DNA of 64,000 bases from Sulfurospirillaceae bacterium (GTDB lineage Bacteria > Campylobacterota > Campylobacteria > Campylobacterales > Sulfurospirillaceae): the NCBI GenBank assembly GCA_028684065.1, contig JAQUGO010000002.1:310001-374000 (forward strand). Reading direction: 5' to 3'. The notes below the pieces were generated by a model. That model was given only the letters and a program-made list of their open reading frames with translations, was not told the origin of the DNA and made no database searches. Positions 32,335 to 41,904 of the stretch are shown here, one piece after another (position 1 is the first letter of the stretch; each line of letters starts with the position of its first letter). The translations under genes and the position numbers were made by a program.

Positions 32335-32422
32335 GCCCGGATGGCGAAACTGGTAGACGCAAGGGACTTAAAATCCCTCGCCCGTTTTGGGCGTGCCGGT
32401 TCAAATCCGGCTCCGGGCACCA
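32335..32422 (+). tRNA. tRNA-Leu (UAA)
   Basis: Class II tRNA with a long variable arm (CTCGCCCGTTTTGGGCGT region), acceptor GCCCGGA / TCCGGGC, anticodon loop CTTAAAA with TAA, and encoded CCA. Confidence 0.94.
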
Positions 32423-32465
32423 CCACATTTTTCAATAGCGTAAAATAAGCGATTTTACACGGAAC

Positions 32466-32539
32466 GGCGATATGGCCAAGTGGTAAGGCACGAGCCTGCA
32501 AAGCTCCGATCCCCGGTTCAAATCCGGGTGTCGCCTCCA
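32466..32539 (+). tRNA. tRNA-Cys (GCA)
   Basis: Acceptor GGCGATA / TGTCGCC with one G-T pair, anticodon loop CTGCAAA with GCA, T-arm GGTTCAAATCC, encoded CCA. Confidence 0.94.
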
Positions 32540-32564
32540 AAATTTTACAAAACTTTTCATACGT

Positions 32565-32652
32565 CGGGAGATGGCAGAGCGGCTTAATGCGGCGGTCTTG
32601 AAAACCGTTGAGGGTAATACCTCCGGGGGTTCAAATCCCTCTCTCCCGGCCA
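32565..32652 (+). tRNA. tRNA-Ser (UGA)
   Basis: Class II tRNA with a variable arm. Acceptor CGGGAGA / TCTCCCG, anticodon loop CTTGAAA with TGA, discriminator G and encoded CCA. Unlike tRNA-Ser(GGA) at 59831 it is intact and carries no insertion. Confidence 0.94.
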
Positions 32653-33038
32653 CTATTTCAAAAACCCCTAAAATAAGCATCAAAATTAATTTAATTTTTC
32701 AAGGTAGCTATAGCGTAGCTAAACTGCTTTAAAAAAGCTCTATTCTTGGCTCATTTGCCGTACATCATTCTTCATAAACTTGTTCATCTTTGAGATACCA
32801 TAGACACATCAACATACCTTAATATTTGTACGAATAGATTAATACTGCATCAATCTATTTACTATCATGATTACAAAAAGTGAATGGATATTATAGAGAA
32901 TAAAAGTAACCATTCTATCCATTAATACTGATATTTTATTTTGTAAATAATTTTTTTTTAAATTGACAGAACTTTGCAAGAACTTAACATTAGGATGTAC
33001 TTAGTTTTTATCAATCTTAATGAAAGGTGGTTTGTTTT
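32653..33038. other. Intergenic region between tRNA-Ser and the anion transporter gene
   Basis: No gene seen. TAGCTA repeats flank a short loop at about 32705-32721 without a T-tail. An inverted repeat AATGGAT / ATCCATT (about 32883 and 32920) lies 110-150 bases before the transporter and could be a regulator site. AAAGGTGG at 33023-33030 is the ribosome-binding site of the next gene. Confidence 0.5.
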
Positions 33039-34502
33039 ATGGACAATCAAGTAAAATTAACACCCAGTGCAATCGCGATAGCGATTACACTTATTATATG
33101 GTTCGGCATTACCGTTCCGCAAGGAGTTACACCAGAAGCATGGCACTTACTGGCTTTGTTTGTTGGTTCAATTGCAGCTATTATAGGCAAAGCAATGCCT
33201 ATAGGCTCTATTGCAATTATTGCTATTACGTTGGTTGCTCTTACGGGGGTTACCAATCCAAAACCAGCCATTGCTATGAAAGATGCGCTTAGTGGATTTT
33301 CCAATTCTCTGATTTGGTTAATAGGAATCTCTATTATCATCTCTCGAGGTTTAGCGAAGACGGGATTAGGCAATAGAATTGGTTACTATTTTATCTCTCT
33401 ATTTGGTAGAAAAACGATTGGAATTGGGTATGCCTTGGCTATCTCAGAGCTTGTTATCGCCCCAGTAACACCAAGTAATACGGCTCGTGGTGGTGGAATT
33501 ATCCATCCTATTATGAAATCCATTGCCACTAGTTTTAATTCCTCACCCGAAGAGGGAACCTCCAATAAAATTGGTAAGTACCTAGCACTGGTGAGTTTTC
33601 ACATCAATCCTATCACTTCAGCTATGTTTATCACAGCAACGGCACCCAATCCCTTAATTGTTAAATTTGTAGCCGAAGCAACCCATTCAAACATTAGTAT
33701 CACATGGGGTCAATGGGCACTGGCAGGATTACTCCCGGGCTTGGTTTGTATCGCACTTGTTCCTTTTGTTGTGAAGTTTTTTTACCCACCTGAAATTACA
33801 GAAACGCCTAGTGCCCCAGAGTTTGCTAGAGAAAAATTAACGCAACTGGGTGAAATGAAAGCTCAAGAAAAAATTATGATTGGTGTATTTACATTACTTC
33901 TACTTCTTTGGGCAGGGGTTCCGGCGATGATTTTTGGTCAAGCATATGCTGTCAACTCTACCGCCGTTGCTTTTCTTGGACTTTCCATTCTTTTAGTGAC
34001 AAAAGTGTTGACATGGGAAGATGTTTTGAAAGAAAAAGCCGCGTGGGATACCATCACATGGTTTGCAGCACTTGTGATGATGGCATCATATCTGCAAAAG
34101 TTGGGGCTTATAAAATGGTTTTCTGTCGTTATTGAGACCAATATTGCAAGTTTTGGTCTTGGTTGGGGATGGGCCGTGTTCATTTTAGTCGCCGTTTATT
34201 TGTATTCACACTATTTTTTTGCTAGTACGACTGCACACATTACTGCCATGTTTGCAGCATTTTTTACCGCAGGGATTGCGCTTGGAGCACCACCGCTCTT
34301 TTTAGCTTTCATCATGATAGGCGCTTCATCTATGATGATGACATTGACACACTATGCGACAGGGACATCACCTATTGTCTTTGGTTCAGGATACACAACA
34401 TTACAAGAATGGTGGAAGATGGGGCTTATTATGAGTATTGTTAATATGAGTATTTGGACACTTGTAGGTGCTGTTTGGTGGAAATTTTTGGGTTTCTGGT
34501 AG
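33039..34502 (+). CDS. DASS (SLC13) family anion transporter, di/tricarboxylate type
   Basis: Inner-membrane carboxylate transporter of 487 residues with 11-13 hydrophobic segments. The two substrate/Na+ hairpin motifs are recognisable as APVTPSNTARGG and MFITATAPNPL, and HYATGTSPIVFGSGY near the C-terminus matches the second repeat of CitT/SodiT1-like proteins. The substrate is probably citrate, tartrate, 2-oxoglutarate or malate. An upstream in-frame GTG at 33027 exists; ATG 33039 is preferred for its ribosome-binding site. It is followed by a TctC-type binding protein and a convergent two-component system that may sense the same substrate. Confidence 0.88.
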   Translation: MDNQVKLTPSAIAIAITLIIWFGITVPQGVTPEAWHLLALFVGSIAAIIGKAMPIGSIAIIAITLVALTGVTNPKPAIAMKDALSGFSNSLIWLIGISIIISRGLAKTGLGNRIGYYFISLFGRKTIGIGYALAISELVIAPVTPSNTARGGGIIHPIMKSIATSFNSSPEEGTSNKIGKYLALVSFHINPITSAMFITATAPNPLIVKFVAEATHSNISITWGQWALAGLLPGLVCIALVPFVVKFFYPPEITETPSAPEFAREKLTQLGEMKAQEKIMIGVFTLLLLLWAGVPAMIFGQAYAVNSTAVAFLGLSILLVTKVLTWEDVLKEKAAWDTITWFAALVMMASYLQKLGLIKWFSVVIETNIASFGLGWGWAVFILVAVYLYSHYFFASTTAHITAMFAAFFTAGIALGAPPLFLAFIMIGASSMMMTLTHYATGTSPIVFGSGYTTLQEWWKMGLIMSIVNMSIWTLVGAVWWKFLGFW

Positions 34503-34590
34503 ACAATAACTTCTTTTTAGATAGTGCAAGGGTTAAGATGTTAAAATTGTCCTAACCCTACGTTCGATTCAAGAGGAGAAACTATACCCT

Positions 34591-35601
34591 ATGTTGTATT
34601 CACAAAAATTAAGTAGACACTTTTTTGGGCTTACAAGTGTCGTCTCTTGTTTATTACTAATCGTATTATCAACATTTCTTCGAGCAGAAGAAAGTTATCC
34701 TAATAAACCTATTGAAATGATTGTTGGCTTTGGTGCAGGGGGAAGTACCGACACATTAGCGCGATCTATGGCTCCATATCTCTCTAAAATCTTAAATGTT
34801 CCTATTCATGTCCGTAATATTCCAGGCCGTGGGTCAGCCGCTGCAATCGAGGCGTTTTTACAAACAACAAACGATGGCTATACCATCCTTTGTTCCGCTT
34901 TTTCTCCTTTTTTCCTCGAAGCCATATTGCGAGAAGGTAATCATTTTACTATATCTGATTTGGATTATCTCAATATTCAATCGTATGGATTTGATGTTGT
35001 GGCGGTTAATGGGGAAAGCCCTATTGCAACACTTTCTGAGTTGTTACTAGCCTTAAAAGAATCTACTAAAACGCTTAAAATTGCGGTTGTTGAAAATTCA
35101 AATGGCTATTTTCTCTTAAGGTTAATGATGGAGGCCATGAACATTCCTATCAGCACGATTGAACTTCACCGTTTCGATAGTGATTATGCTGCAAGACAAG
35201 CTATCGTCAATGGTGAGATGGATGTCATTTTTGTGAGTTCAAAAGGAGCTGAATTGATCCGTGGGTTCATTACGCCATTGGCTATTAATGCACAAGAACG
35301 TCAACTTGAGTGGGATATTCCTACGGTCAACGAAGCACTTACCCCGTTAGGATTTCAAATACCCCATGTCCCCGATTATATGCGCGGATTTGCGGTTCAA
35401 CAATCTTTGAAAGATTTGTATCCTGAGCGTTATGATAAACTCCATGACGCTTTCATGTTACTTATGGCAAAAAAGAGTGTGCAACGAGATTTGAAAGCAA
35501 ATAAAGTGGGAGGGACATGGACAGGTCCAGAGAATTCCACACAAATGCTCAATGATGCTTTCGTTATTTTTCAAAAATACAATTACTTGTTGGAAAAATG
35601 A
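34591..35601 (+). CDS. TctC/Bug-type tricarboxylate-binding periplasmic protein
   Basis: Extracytoplasmic solute receptor, 336 residues. A signal peptide occupies about 1-32 (hydrophobic core then LRAEE). The mature start YPNKPIEMIVGFGAGGSTDTLAR is the Bug-family signature, with GRGSAAA forming the next ligand loop. TctC proteins normally serve a TctAB permease, but none is in the window. The neighbours are a DASS carrier and a histidine kinase, so it may feed the kinase as a sensor, as BctC does for BctE in Bordetella. Its end overlaps the convergent kinase gene by 19 bases. Confidence 0.85.
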   Translation: MLYSQKLSRHFFGLTSVVSCLLLIVLSTFLRAEESYPNKPIEMIVGFGAGGSTDTLARSMAPYLSKILNVPIHVRNIPGRGSAAAIEAFLQTTNDGYTILCSAFSPFFLEAILREGNHFTISDLDYLNIQSYGFDVVAVNGESPIATLSELLLALKESTKTLKIAVVENSNGYFLLRLMMEAMNIPISTIELHRFDSDYAARQAIVNGEMDVIFVSSKGAELIRGFITPLAINAQERQLEWDIPTVNEALTPLGFQIPHVPDYMRGFAVQQSLKDLYPERYDKLHDAFMLLMAKKSVQRDLKANKVGGTWTGPENSTQMLNDAFVIFQKYNYLLEK

Positions 35602-36992
35602 AGCGTACAGAAAAGTTTTGAGGTCTCCTCATATTTTGGAAAAGTAATGCTAACATCAAGTCCATGAGGCTTTCTATTGGTTAATACAATGGAGCCCTCA
35701 TGTAATTCAACGATTTGCTTAACAATGCTTAGGCCTAGTCCTGTTCCTTGTTTTTGCGTATCAAGTCTGAAAAAACGGTCATAAATCTTATCTAAATACT
35801 TTTGAGGGATACCTGGACCATTGTCCAAAAGACGCATAATAATCGTCTCGTTTTCTTCTTTAATGCAGAGGGTTATCGTATTAGCTTTTATAGTATTTTC
35901 ATTTCTCGCATATTTTTGAGCATTATCAATAAGATTGCATAAAAGACTTTCAATAATCACAGCACTACCGTTAATCCAATAACTCTCTTCCGCTTCAAAG
36001 GCTATATCAAATCCATTTTGATAGAGTACCGGCGCTTTTTGCATCGCTATTTTTTTACATAACTCGGTTAAGTTAAAAGGTTTAAACTGGATACGATCAA
36101 AGGCATCGGGATTTGTATGCGCATGTAAGAGTAATTGTTCTATTGTATGAACCATTGTGTTGATATTTTCAAGATAGAATGGTTTTTGTTTTTCATCAAT
36201 TGACTCATCCATCTCTATATACATCTTGAGTTCCGCCAGTGGTGTTCTAAGTTGATGAGAAACATCTTGGTTAAAGTGTTCTACATGTAAAAAACTTTTT
36301 TTGAGTTTTGTAAAGAGTTGATTAATACTTTGTACGAGCGAAATAACCTCTATGGGGATTTTATTTTCTGAGATTGGCGTTAAATCATGTACATCACGTT
36401 TTTTGATAGAGTTTTGAAGGGCTTTAAGAGGCTCGAACCCCTTACTAATCGCAATGAGAGTGAAAGCGAGTGTACTCACAATAAAAGAAATAGTAATCAT
36501 TGTAATAATGAAGTATAGCTTATAAAGAATAGCATTTCTATCTTCTAGGGTTTCGGCAATCGTAATTATAACCGTAAAAGACTGCTTATTCCGCATCATC
36601 GTATACGATGTTTGAAATGCTCTGATTTTTTGATTTAAAAACTGTGCATCGTAAAATATTTGTTGCTTATTGTTCTTTAATGGTTTGGGAATATTTTTAA
36701 ACCCAAACAATAAATTTCCGGAAGTATCTTCGATACTATAAAAAATACTACTATCGCCTAATGAAGTTTGTAAGTCAATACCAAGATGTTGATTTTTGAA
36801 TTTTATGTGTGAATTTGCGATATAAAGACGGTCGATGATGCTGCTACTTTCATGCACAAGCGTGTCATCAAAATAGCGATTAATCTCACGATTAACAAAG
36901 AGATAAACAGTAATAATAACCAGAAGAGTAATGCCTAAAAAAGAGTAACTAAGCCATCCTAACAAACGTTTTTTTATAGAGATTTGATGCAT
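35583..36992 (-). CDS. Sensor histidine kinase
   Basis: Membrane kinase of 469 residues. Transmembrane segments at about 12-32 and 158-182 bracket a ~125-residue periplasmic sensor. The phosphoacceptor His246 lies in SHQLRTPLAELK, then the N box NLIDNAQKYA, G1 LLDNGPGIP and G2 GTGLGLSIV. Paired with the OmpR-type regulator 7 bases upstream. The position next to a tricarboxylate-binding protein and a carboxylate carrier resembles TctE/BctE systems; that is inference from context. Confidence 0.88.
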   Translation of the reverse strand: MHQISIKKRLLGWLSYSFLGITLLVIITVYLFVNREINRYFDDTLVHESSSIIDRLYIANSHIKFKNQHLGIDLQTSLGDSSIFYSIEDTSGNLLFGFKNIPKPLKNNKQQIFYDAQFLNQKIRAFQTSYTMMRNKQSFTVIITIAETLEDRNAILYKLYFIITMITISFIVSTLAFTLIAISKGFEPLKALQNSIKKRDVHDLTPISENKIPIEVISLVQSINQLFTKLKKSFLHVEHFNQDVSHQLRTPLAELKMYIEMDESIDEKQKPFYLENINTMVHTIEQLLLHAHTNPDAFDRIQFKPFNLTELCKKIAMQKAPVLYQNGFDIAFEAEESYWINGSAVIIESLLCNLIDNAQKYARNENTIKANTITLCIKEENETIIMRLLDNGPGIPQKYLDKIYDRFFRLDTQKQGTGLGLSIVKQIVELHEGSIVLTNRKPHGLDVSITFPKYEETSKLFCTLHFSNK

Positions 36993-36999
36993 TACGTCT

Positions 37000-37662
37000 C
37001 TATTTTGTATGGATCATATAGCCAAGACCCGGAAACGTTTTAATATCAACATGCAACCCTAATTTTTTGCGAAGCCTTGAGATATAAGTTTCTATTGCAT
37101 GAGAGCTAAACCCATCATCAAAATTGCCTATATGATCGGCTATATTTTCTTTGCTAATAACAATATTTTCCTGTGATACAAGATATTCAAAAACTGCCAA
37201 TTCTCGTTTACTCAGTAAAATACGCTCATTGCCAAGACTTAATTCTCTTGTTGTTGTGTTAAAAACGAGCTCTCCTAATTGAATAGTGGCTTGCCCTTTT
37301 TGCTGCGAACGCCGAAGCAATGCACGTACCCGAACCACGACTTCTGCAAGATCAAAAGGTTTGGATATATAATCATCCGCTCCCATATCAAATCCAAGTA
37401 TTCTTTGGTCTAGTTTGTGTCGCGCAGAGATAATAATAACAGGAAGATTGGTATTGTTTTTGCGAACTTCTTTAAGAATATCAATACCGTCCATCCCCGG
37501 TAGTCCTAAATCCAAAAGAAGTAAATCATACGCTTGATAATCTAAAACATTAGCACCATCAGTACCATCGTGTAAAATATCAACAGCATAGCCTTCTTTT
37601 GTGAGTATTTTCTTAAGCCCAGAAGCCAGACGGACATTATCCTCAAGAATTAAAATTCTCAT
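37000..37662 (-). CDS. OmpR-family response regulator
   Basis: 220 residues: receiver domain with acidic pair Glu7/Asp8, phosphorylated Asp51 (LLLDLGLPGMDG) and Lys101 (YISKPFDL), then a winged-helix DNA-binding domain (LSKRELAVFEYLVSQ, SRLRKKLG). It precedes the kinase gene in the same leftward unit. Expected target: the divergent/nearby carboxylate uptake genes. Confidence 0.92.
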   Translation of the reverse strand: MRILILEDNVRLASGLKKILTKEGYAVDILHDGTDGANVLDYQAYDLLLLDLGLPGMDGIDILKEVRKNNTNLPVIIISARHKLDQRILGFDMGADDYISKPFDLAEVVVRVRALLRRSQQKGQATIQLGELVFNTTTRELSLGNERILLSKRELAVFEYLVSQENIVISKENIADHIGNFDDGFSSHAIETYISRLRKKLGLHVDIKTFPGLGYMIHTK

Positions 37663-37813
37663 ACTTACCCTTTTAAATCATAGAGCTACATGTTAATATT
37701 TTACTTCATTTCCCTTGAAAAAGCCATTATAGTACATATGCAAGAAAACTCTGTGTTCGCCTTTGAATTAAAGTTTAGCTGTGATTTCTATGTTTGAATT
37801 CGATTACCTCCGC

Positions 37814-38872
37814 TTATTGTTTAAACCAATGTCTAGTGTTATTAGCAATGTTTACTAGGGTGAGCATAACAGGTACTTCCACAAGGACACCTACCACCGT
37901 TACAAGTGTTGCACCTGATTGCAAACCAAAAAGCGTAATAGCTACCGCAACAGCCAGTTCAAAAAAGTTACTCGCACCAATCATGCCAGCAGGTGCGGCA
38001 ATCGCATGAGGGAGCTTCCATGCACGTGCCCAACCATACGTTATGTAAAAAATAAAAAAAGTTTGAATGGTCAATGGAATTGCAATCAATACTACATGTA
38101 AAGGATTGTTTAGAATAACATCGCCCTGAAACGTAAAGATAATAATAAGCGTCAGTAAAAGCCCTATAATGGTCGTGTTGTCAAATTGTTTAATAAACAC
38201 CTCTTCAAAATATCGAAGACCTTTGCGCTTAATAATATAGCGTCTAGAGATATACCCACTCAACAAGGGGATAACAACAAACAACACAACCGATAAAAAC
38301 AAAGTGTCATACGGCACAAAGACATTGCTCACACCCAATAAATAAGCAACGATAGGTGTAAAAGCAATGAGCAAGATAAGGTCATTAACGGCTACTTGCA
38401 CTAAGGTATAAGCAGGATCACCTTTAGTAAGATGGCTCCATACAAAAACCATCGCCGTACAAGGAGCTGCCCCCAATAAAATAGCACCTGCTAAGTATTC
38501 ATTGGCAAGATTCTCCGTGAAAAAACCAGCAAAAAGAACTTTAAAAAAGAAAGCAGCGATGAGATACATGGTAAACGGTTTAATCAACCAATTCACAGTA
38601 CATGTAATGCACAGCCCTTTGGGTTTTTTGCCTGCATCCAAGATACTAGCGAAGTCAATTTTGAGCATCATCGGGTAAATCATAAGCCAAATGAGAATGG
38701 CAATAGGAATGGAGATGTTCGCGTATTCAAACCGACTTAAGGTCTGAGGAATTGAGGGAATAAACTGACCAATAGCTACACCTGTCACTATACACAACAC
38801 CACCCACACCGTAAGGTAGCGTGCAAAAAAGCCCATATCCGCAACGAAATTAGTAGATTGATTTTCCATCAT
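37814..38872 (-). CDS. acr3: Arsenite efflux permease, ACR3 family
   Basis: Exports arsenite (and possibly antimonite) across the inner membrane. 352 residues with about ten transmembrane helices. The family's essential cysteine is Cys138 in GAAPCTAMVFVW, and the first helices match PIAILIWLMIYPMMLKIDF. A full AGGAGG ribosome-binding site precedes the start, and directly upstream of it lies a 16-bp perfect palindrome suited to an ArsR-type repressor. No arsR or arsC is in the window, so the regulator must be elsewhere. Confidence 0.9.
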   Translation of the reverse strand: MMENQSTNFVADMGFFARYLTVWVVLCIVTGVAIGQFIPSIPQTLSRFEYANISIPIAILIWLMIYPMMLKIDFASILDAGKKPKGLCITCTVNWLIKPFTMYLIAAFFFKVLFAGFFTENLANEYLAGAILLGAAPCTAMVFVWSHLTKGDPAYTLVQVAVNDLILLIAFTPIVAYLLGVSNVFVPYDTLFLSVVLFVVIPLLSGYISRRYIIKRKGLRYFEEVFIKQFDNTTIIGLLLTLIIIFTFQGDVILNNPLHVVLIAIPLTIQTFFIFYITYGWARAWKLPHAIAAPAGMIGASNFFELAVAVAITLFGLQSGATLVTVVGVLVEVPVMLTLVNIANNTRHWFKQ

Positions 38873-38884
38873 AACCTCCTACAT

Positions 38885-38900
38885 ATCAACATATGTTGAT
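38885..38900. promoter_or_regulatory. ArsR-like operator palindrome upstream of acr3
   Basis: ATCAACATATGTTGAT is a perfect 16-bp palindrome 13 bases before the acr3 start and adjacent to its ribosome-binding site. ATCAA...TTGAT half-sites are typical of ArsR/SmtB operators, so arsenite-relieved repression is likely. Confidence 0.65.
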
Positions 38901-39216
38901 TGAAATTACCCGTCGTTAAAACAACCATATGACTTAATCTAACCCGATTAAACTAGCATCTTTCGTGCAAAGCTACTTTGTCTCAAATATATTATCGCAA
39001 TATTGTACATCAAGTTCGCAACATGAAAGTAGCATAACCTAAATTTATTTGTCTCGTGTATCAAATGAAGAAGAAATGAACGAGGAAGAGAAGGCGTTGA
39101 AGCCAAATATTTAACTTTTTTCATATTGGAGACTGATAAATATCTTTACATGTAAGCCACTTAAAACATCGAAAGCTTGACATGTAAAGCGTTATAAAAT
39201 ACTACTTTTCCCTATT
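38901..39216. other. Intergenic region upstream of acr3
   Basis: No gene seen. It must hold the acr3 promoter. At 39145-39189 two copies of the ACATGTAA palindrome face each other (CTTTACATGTAAGC and GCTTGACATGTAAAG), forming an inverted repeat just downstream of the haem-binding protein gene; it lacks a T-tail. Confidence 0.5.
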
Positions 39217-39657
39217 TTAAAGAGTTTTTAGCTTGGCTAACTGTGTATTAAAGAAGTTTCCAAGGAGCTCTTTTTCGTCTTGGTTTAGCTTTGCTTCTTT
39301 GTGTATCATTGTATAGCTTGGTATGGGCATCAAACCATTGCTCACCAGTTGTTGTGCGCGTTTGAGTCTGGTGGTTTTGAGTTTAGTATCAATCGTTTCC
39401 CATTGCGAAAAATTAAGAGCTATTCTTCCTTCTTTGACATGGTCAGCAATAACCCATGAGGCAGGGGCAATATTTTGAGTCCAAGGATATTTTGTCTCAT
39501 CGGAGTGGCAATCATAACATGCTTTTTTAAGAACACTCATCACCTTTTCATCAGCATGTAATGCCATCTTTTCATCAACGGCTCGATTCGTAAAATCTGG
39601 TCGTATAAATTGCATCAGCACAAAAATCCCTAATAACCCAAAAACTATTTTTTTCAT
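39217..39657 (-). CDS. Haem-binding domain protein with one CxxCH motif
   Basis: Periplasmic monohaem protein, 146 residues. A short N-terminal signal anchor (residues 4-18) is followed by CYDCH (Cys47, Cys50, His51) and the Haem_bd-family segment YPWTQNIAPASWVIADHVKEG. A conserved MPIPSYTMIH patch near 115 could give the distal ligand. It lies 84 bases downstream of the formate-dehydrogenase-like gene in the same direction and may be co-transcribed; a redox link is possible but not shown. Confidence 0.82.
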   Translation of the reverse strand: MKKIVFGLLGIFVLMQFIRPDFTNRAVDEKMALHADEKVMSVLKKACYDCHSDETKYPWTQNIAPASWVIADHVKEGRIALNFSQWETIDTKLKTTRLKRAQQLVSNGLMPIPSYTMIHKEAKLNQDEKELLGNFFNTQLAKLKTL

Positions 39658-39741
39658 CCAATATCTCCTTTAGTAAAAGCCGTCATGGTAACAACACTTT
39701 TTAAACAAATACATAATGAGCCATGACGCAATTCAATACGC

Positions 39742-41805
39742 TTAGAGATTAACCACTTCCACTTTTATCGACTTAAAGGCTGCGGTTAAAATGAGTTCAT
39801 CACATCTATCGCCAAAGAGTGCATTTATTTTTGATGTGGCATGGTGGAAGGTACAGAAAAGTGTTTTGGGTTGAACCTTATCGGTAAACTTGACTAACAG
39901 TGGTGCACTTTGCCCAAACTCTGTTTTGAGGATGACTTTTTCACTGCTAAAATCTGCTGCATCATTTTCATTGACAAGTAATACTGTTTCATCATAGCGT
40001 TTATGTAGCTTTTCACTGCGACTGGTTTGGGAAGCGTTGTTGTACTGTGCGAGTGTTCTGCCTGTCGTAAGATGGTAGCCCGTTAGTTTTTTTTCACATA
40101 TTTCTTCGATCATGCCACGAAGTTGATATTGATGGTAATGAAACTCTCCATAACCATCGTCCGTTCGAAAATCGAGTTGATGCAAAATCGGTGTGTCTTC
40201 GGTGTGTACTGGCCATTGTAGACCTCGGACACGATGTCTTTCTAGTCTATTGTAGCTTGCACCTGAAAAACGACGGTAGGCTACTTCTCGCACTTCATCC
40301 CAAATCTGTTTGGAGTTAGCATAAGCATAGTTTCCTCCGAGCTTTGTGTCTAAAAGTTGTATTACCTCCCAATCATCCGGCAAATCCGTTTGTACCAAAG
40401 GTTGAGAAAGATGAAGTCTACGCATTGCATTAACATACACACCTGTTTTTTCATAAGCTGATTTAACTCCGATAACGATGTCTGCTCGGCTAGCAATTTC
40501 CGTCATAAAAAGCTCTTGCACCATAATCAACTCAACATTATCCAATGCACGGTTGACTTTGTTGCTATTGGGATGGATATGCGTTAAATCTTCGCCCATA
40601 TTGATGACGGCTTTGATGCGACCTTCCAACATGGCATCAACCAATTGCGGTGTCATCAGCCCTATCTCTTTAGGGGTTTGATAATCAGGGTCATAATAAG
40701 GAAGCATTCCCATATCGCATGCACCCTGAACATTGTTTTGTCCACGAAGAGGCATCAATCCAGCCCCTTGTTTTCCGATATTCCCCGTCATTAATGCTAA
40801 ATGTGTTATTGCCATCACCGCGTAAGAACCATCGACGTGTTCTGTGATACCCAATCCCCAAAATATCATCGACTTTTTCAGCGCATATTCTCGCGCTACT
40901 TTGGGGAGAAGTTTACTAAGGTATTCATAACCCTCGATGCTCTCAAAATATTTTGGATTGGCATACGGGTCATTTAAAATTTTCTCTTTAAATTCAGCGA
41001 ACCCCTTGGTTCTATCTTCTAAAAAATGTTCATTGTAAAGCTCTTCCGTGATAATAACAAAAGCGAGCATATTTAAGATAAGCAGATTGGCTTCATGAGG
41101 AATGATACCTTTGTATTTGGCAAAGCGGTGCAGGGTGATTTCACGCACATCAAAAACGGCTAAATTATCGTGTTTACCCGCAACATCGACGATGCGATTG
41201 GAAATAATGGGATGTGCTTCTGTGGTATTGGAACCAATAACAATCATAAATTCGGTATTGTAAATATCATTGTAAGGGTTGGTTGCCGCACCTTCACCGA
41301 TAGTAGCACGCATGCCTTTGAGGCTTGGGGAATGACAAACTCTCGCGCAATTATCAACATGGGGTGAATTTAGCGTATGACGGGTAAATTTTTGAAGCAG
41401 ATAGGAACTTTCACATGAAGTCCTCGCACCACCAATGGCACAAACACTTTTTTGTCCATATGTGGTTTGGATTTCTGCCAACTTCATCGCTGCTGCTGTG
41501 GTTGCCGCATCCAATGTGGTTTCAAACCACGTCTCATCCAACTCTTTGACATGTAAAGCTATTGCTTCCTTGATTGAAGGATTTTTGTCTAAAAAACTTT
41601 TTTTAATGCGTGGAATTCTAAGCCGATCAGGTGCATCTACAAAATCAAAACCATATTTGCCTTTGACACACAGTTTTCCTTCAGAAACAACTCCTTCTGG
41701 GTGCGCAAAGATACTGAGAATTTTATTGTTTTGAACATTGGCGGCGATATCACAACCCACCCCGCAGTAAGTGCAAACGCTATCAACTATCCTTATATTT
41801 TCCAT
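39742..41805 (-). CDS. Formate dehydrogenase-like molybdopterin oxidoreductase (FdhF type, Cys form)
   Basis: Cytoplasmic Mo/W-bis-MGD enzyme, 687 residues. The N-terminal [4Fe-4S] site is CTYCGVGC plus Cys46 (Cys11, 14, 18, 46). The active-site segment NCARVCHSPS has Cys157 and His158 where FdhF of E. coli has Sec140-His141. No signal peptide and no extra ferredoxin domains are present, so it needs a partner for electrons. No accessory subunit genes are adjacent. Formate oxidation is the likely activity; an assimilatory nitrate reductase or another oxidoreductase of the group is the alternative. Confidence 0.82.
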   Translation of the reverse strand: MENIRIVDSVCTYCGVGCDIAANVQNNKILSIFAHPEGVVSEGKLCVKGKYGFDFVDAPDRLRIPRIKKSFLDKNPSIKEAIALHVKELDETWFETTLDAATTAAAMKLAEIQTTYGQKSVCAIGGARTSCESSYLLQKFTRHTLNSPHVDNCARVCHSPSLKGMRATIGEGAATNPYNDIYNTEFMIVIGSNTTEAHPIISNRIVDVAGKHDNLAVFDVREITLHRFAKYKGIIPHEANLLILNMLAFVIITEELYNEHFLEDRTKGFAEFKEKILNDPYANPKYFESIEGYEYLSKLLPKVAREYALKKSMIFWGLGITEHVDGSYAVMAITHLALMTGNIGKQGAGLMPLRGQNNVQGACDMGMLPYYDPDYQTPKEIGLMTPQLVDAMLEGRIKAVINMGEDLTHIHPNSNKVNRALDNVELIMVQELFMTEIASRADIVIGVKSAYEKTGVYVNAMRRLHLSQPLVQTDLPDDWEVIQLLDTKLGGNYAYANSKQIWDEVREVAYRRFSGASYNRLERHRVRGLQWPVHTEDTPILHQLDFRTDDGYGEFHYHQYQLRGMIEEICEKKLTGYHLTTGRTLAQYNNASQTSRSEKLHKRYDETVLLVNENDAADFSSEKVILKTEFGQSAPLLVKFTDKVQPKTLFCTFHHATSKINALFGDRCDELILTAAFKSIKVEVVNL

Positions 41806-41904
41806 CTCGCCCCATCCTTATTTGCGCATTATCAATAAGGTATTATATAAAAGTTAGACTTTTTTTTAACTATTTTGCGCTATAACTTCGTAAAAGGAGT
41901 TTTC

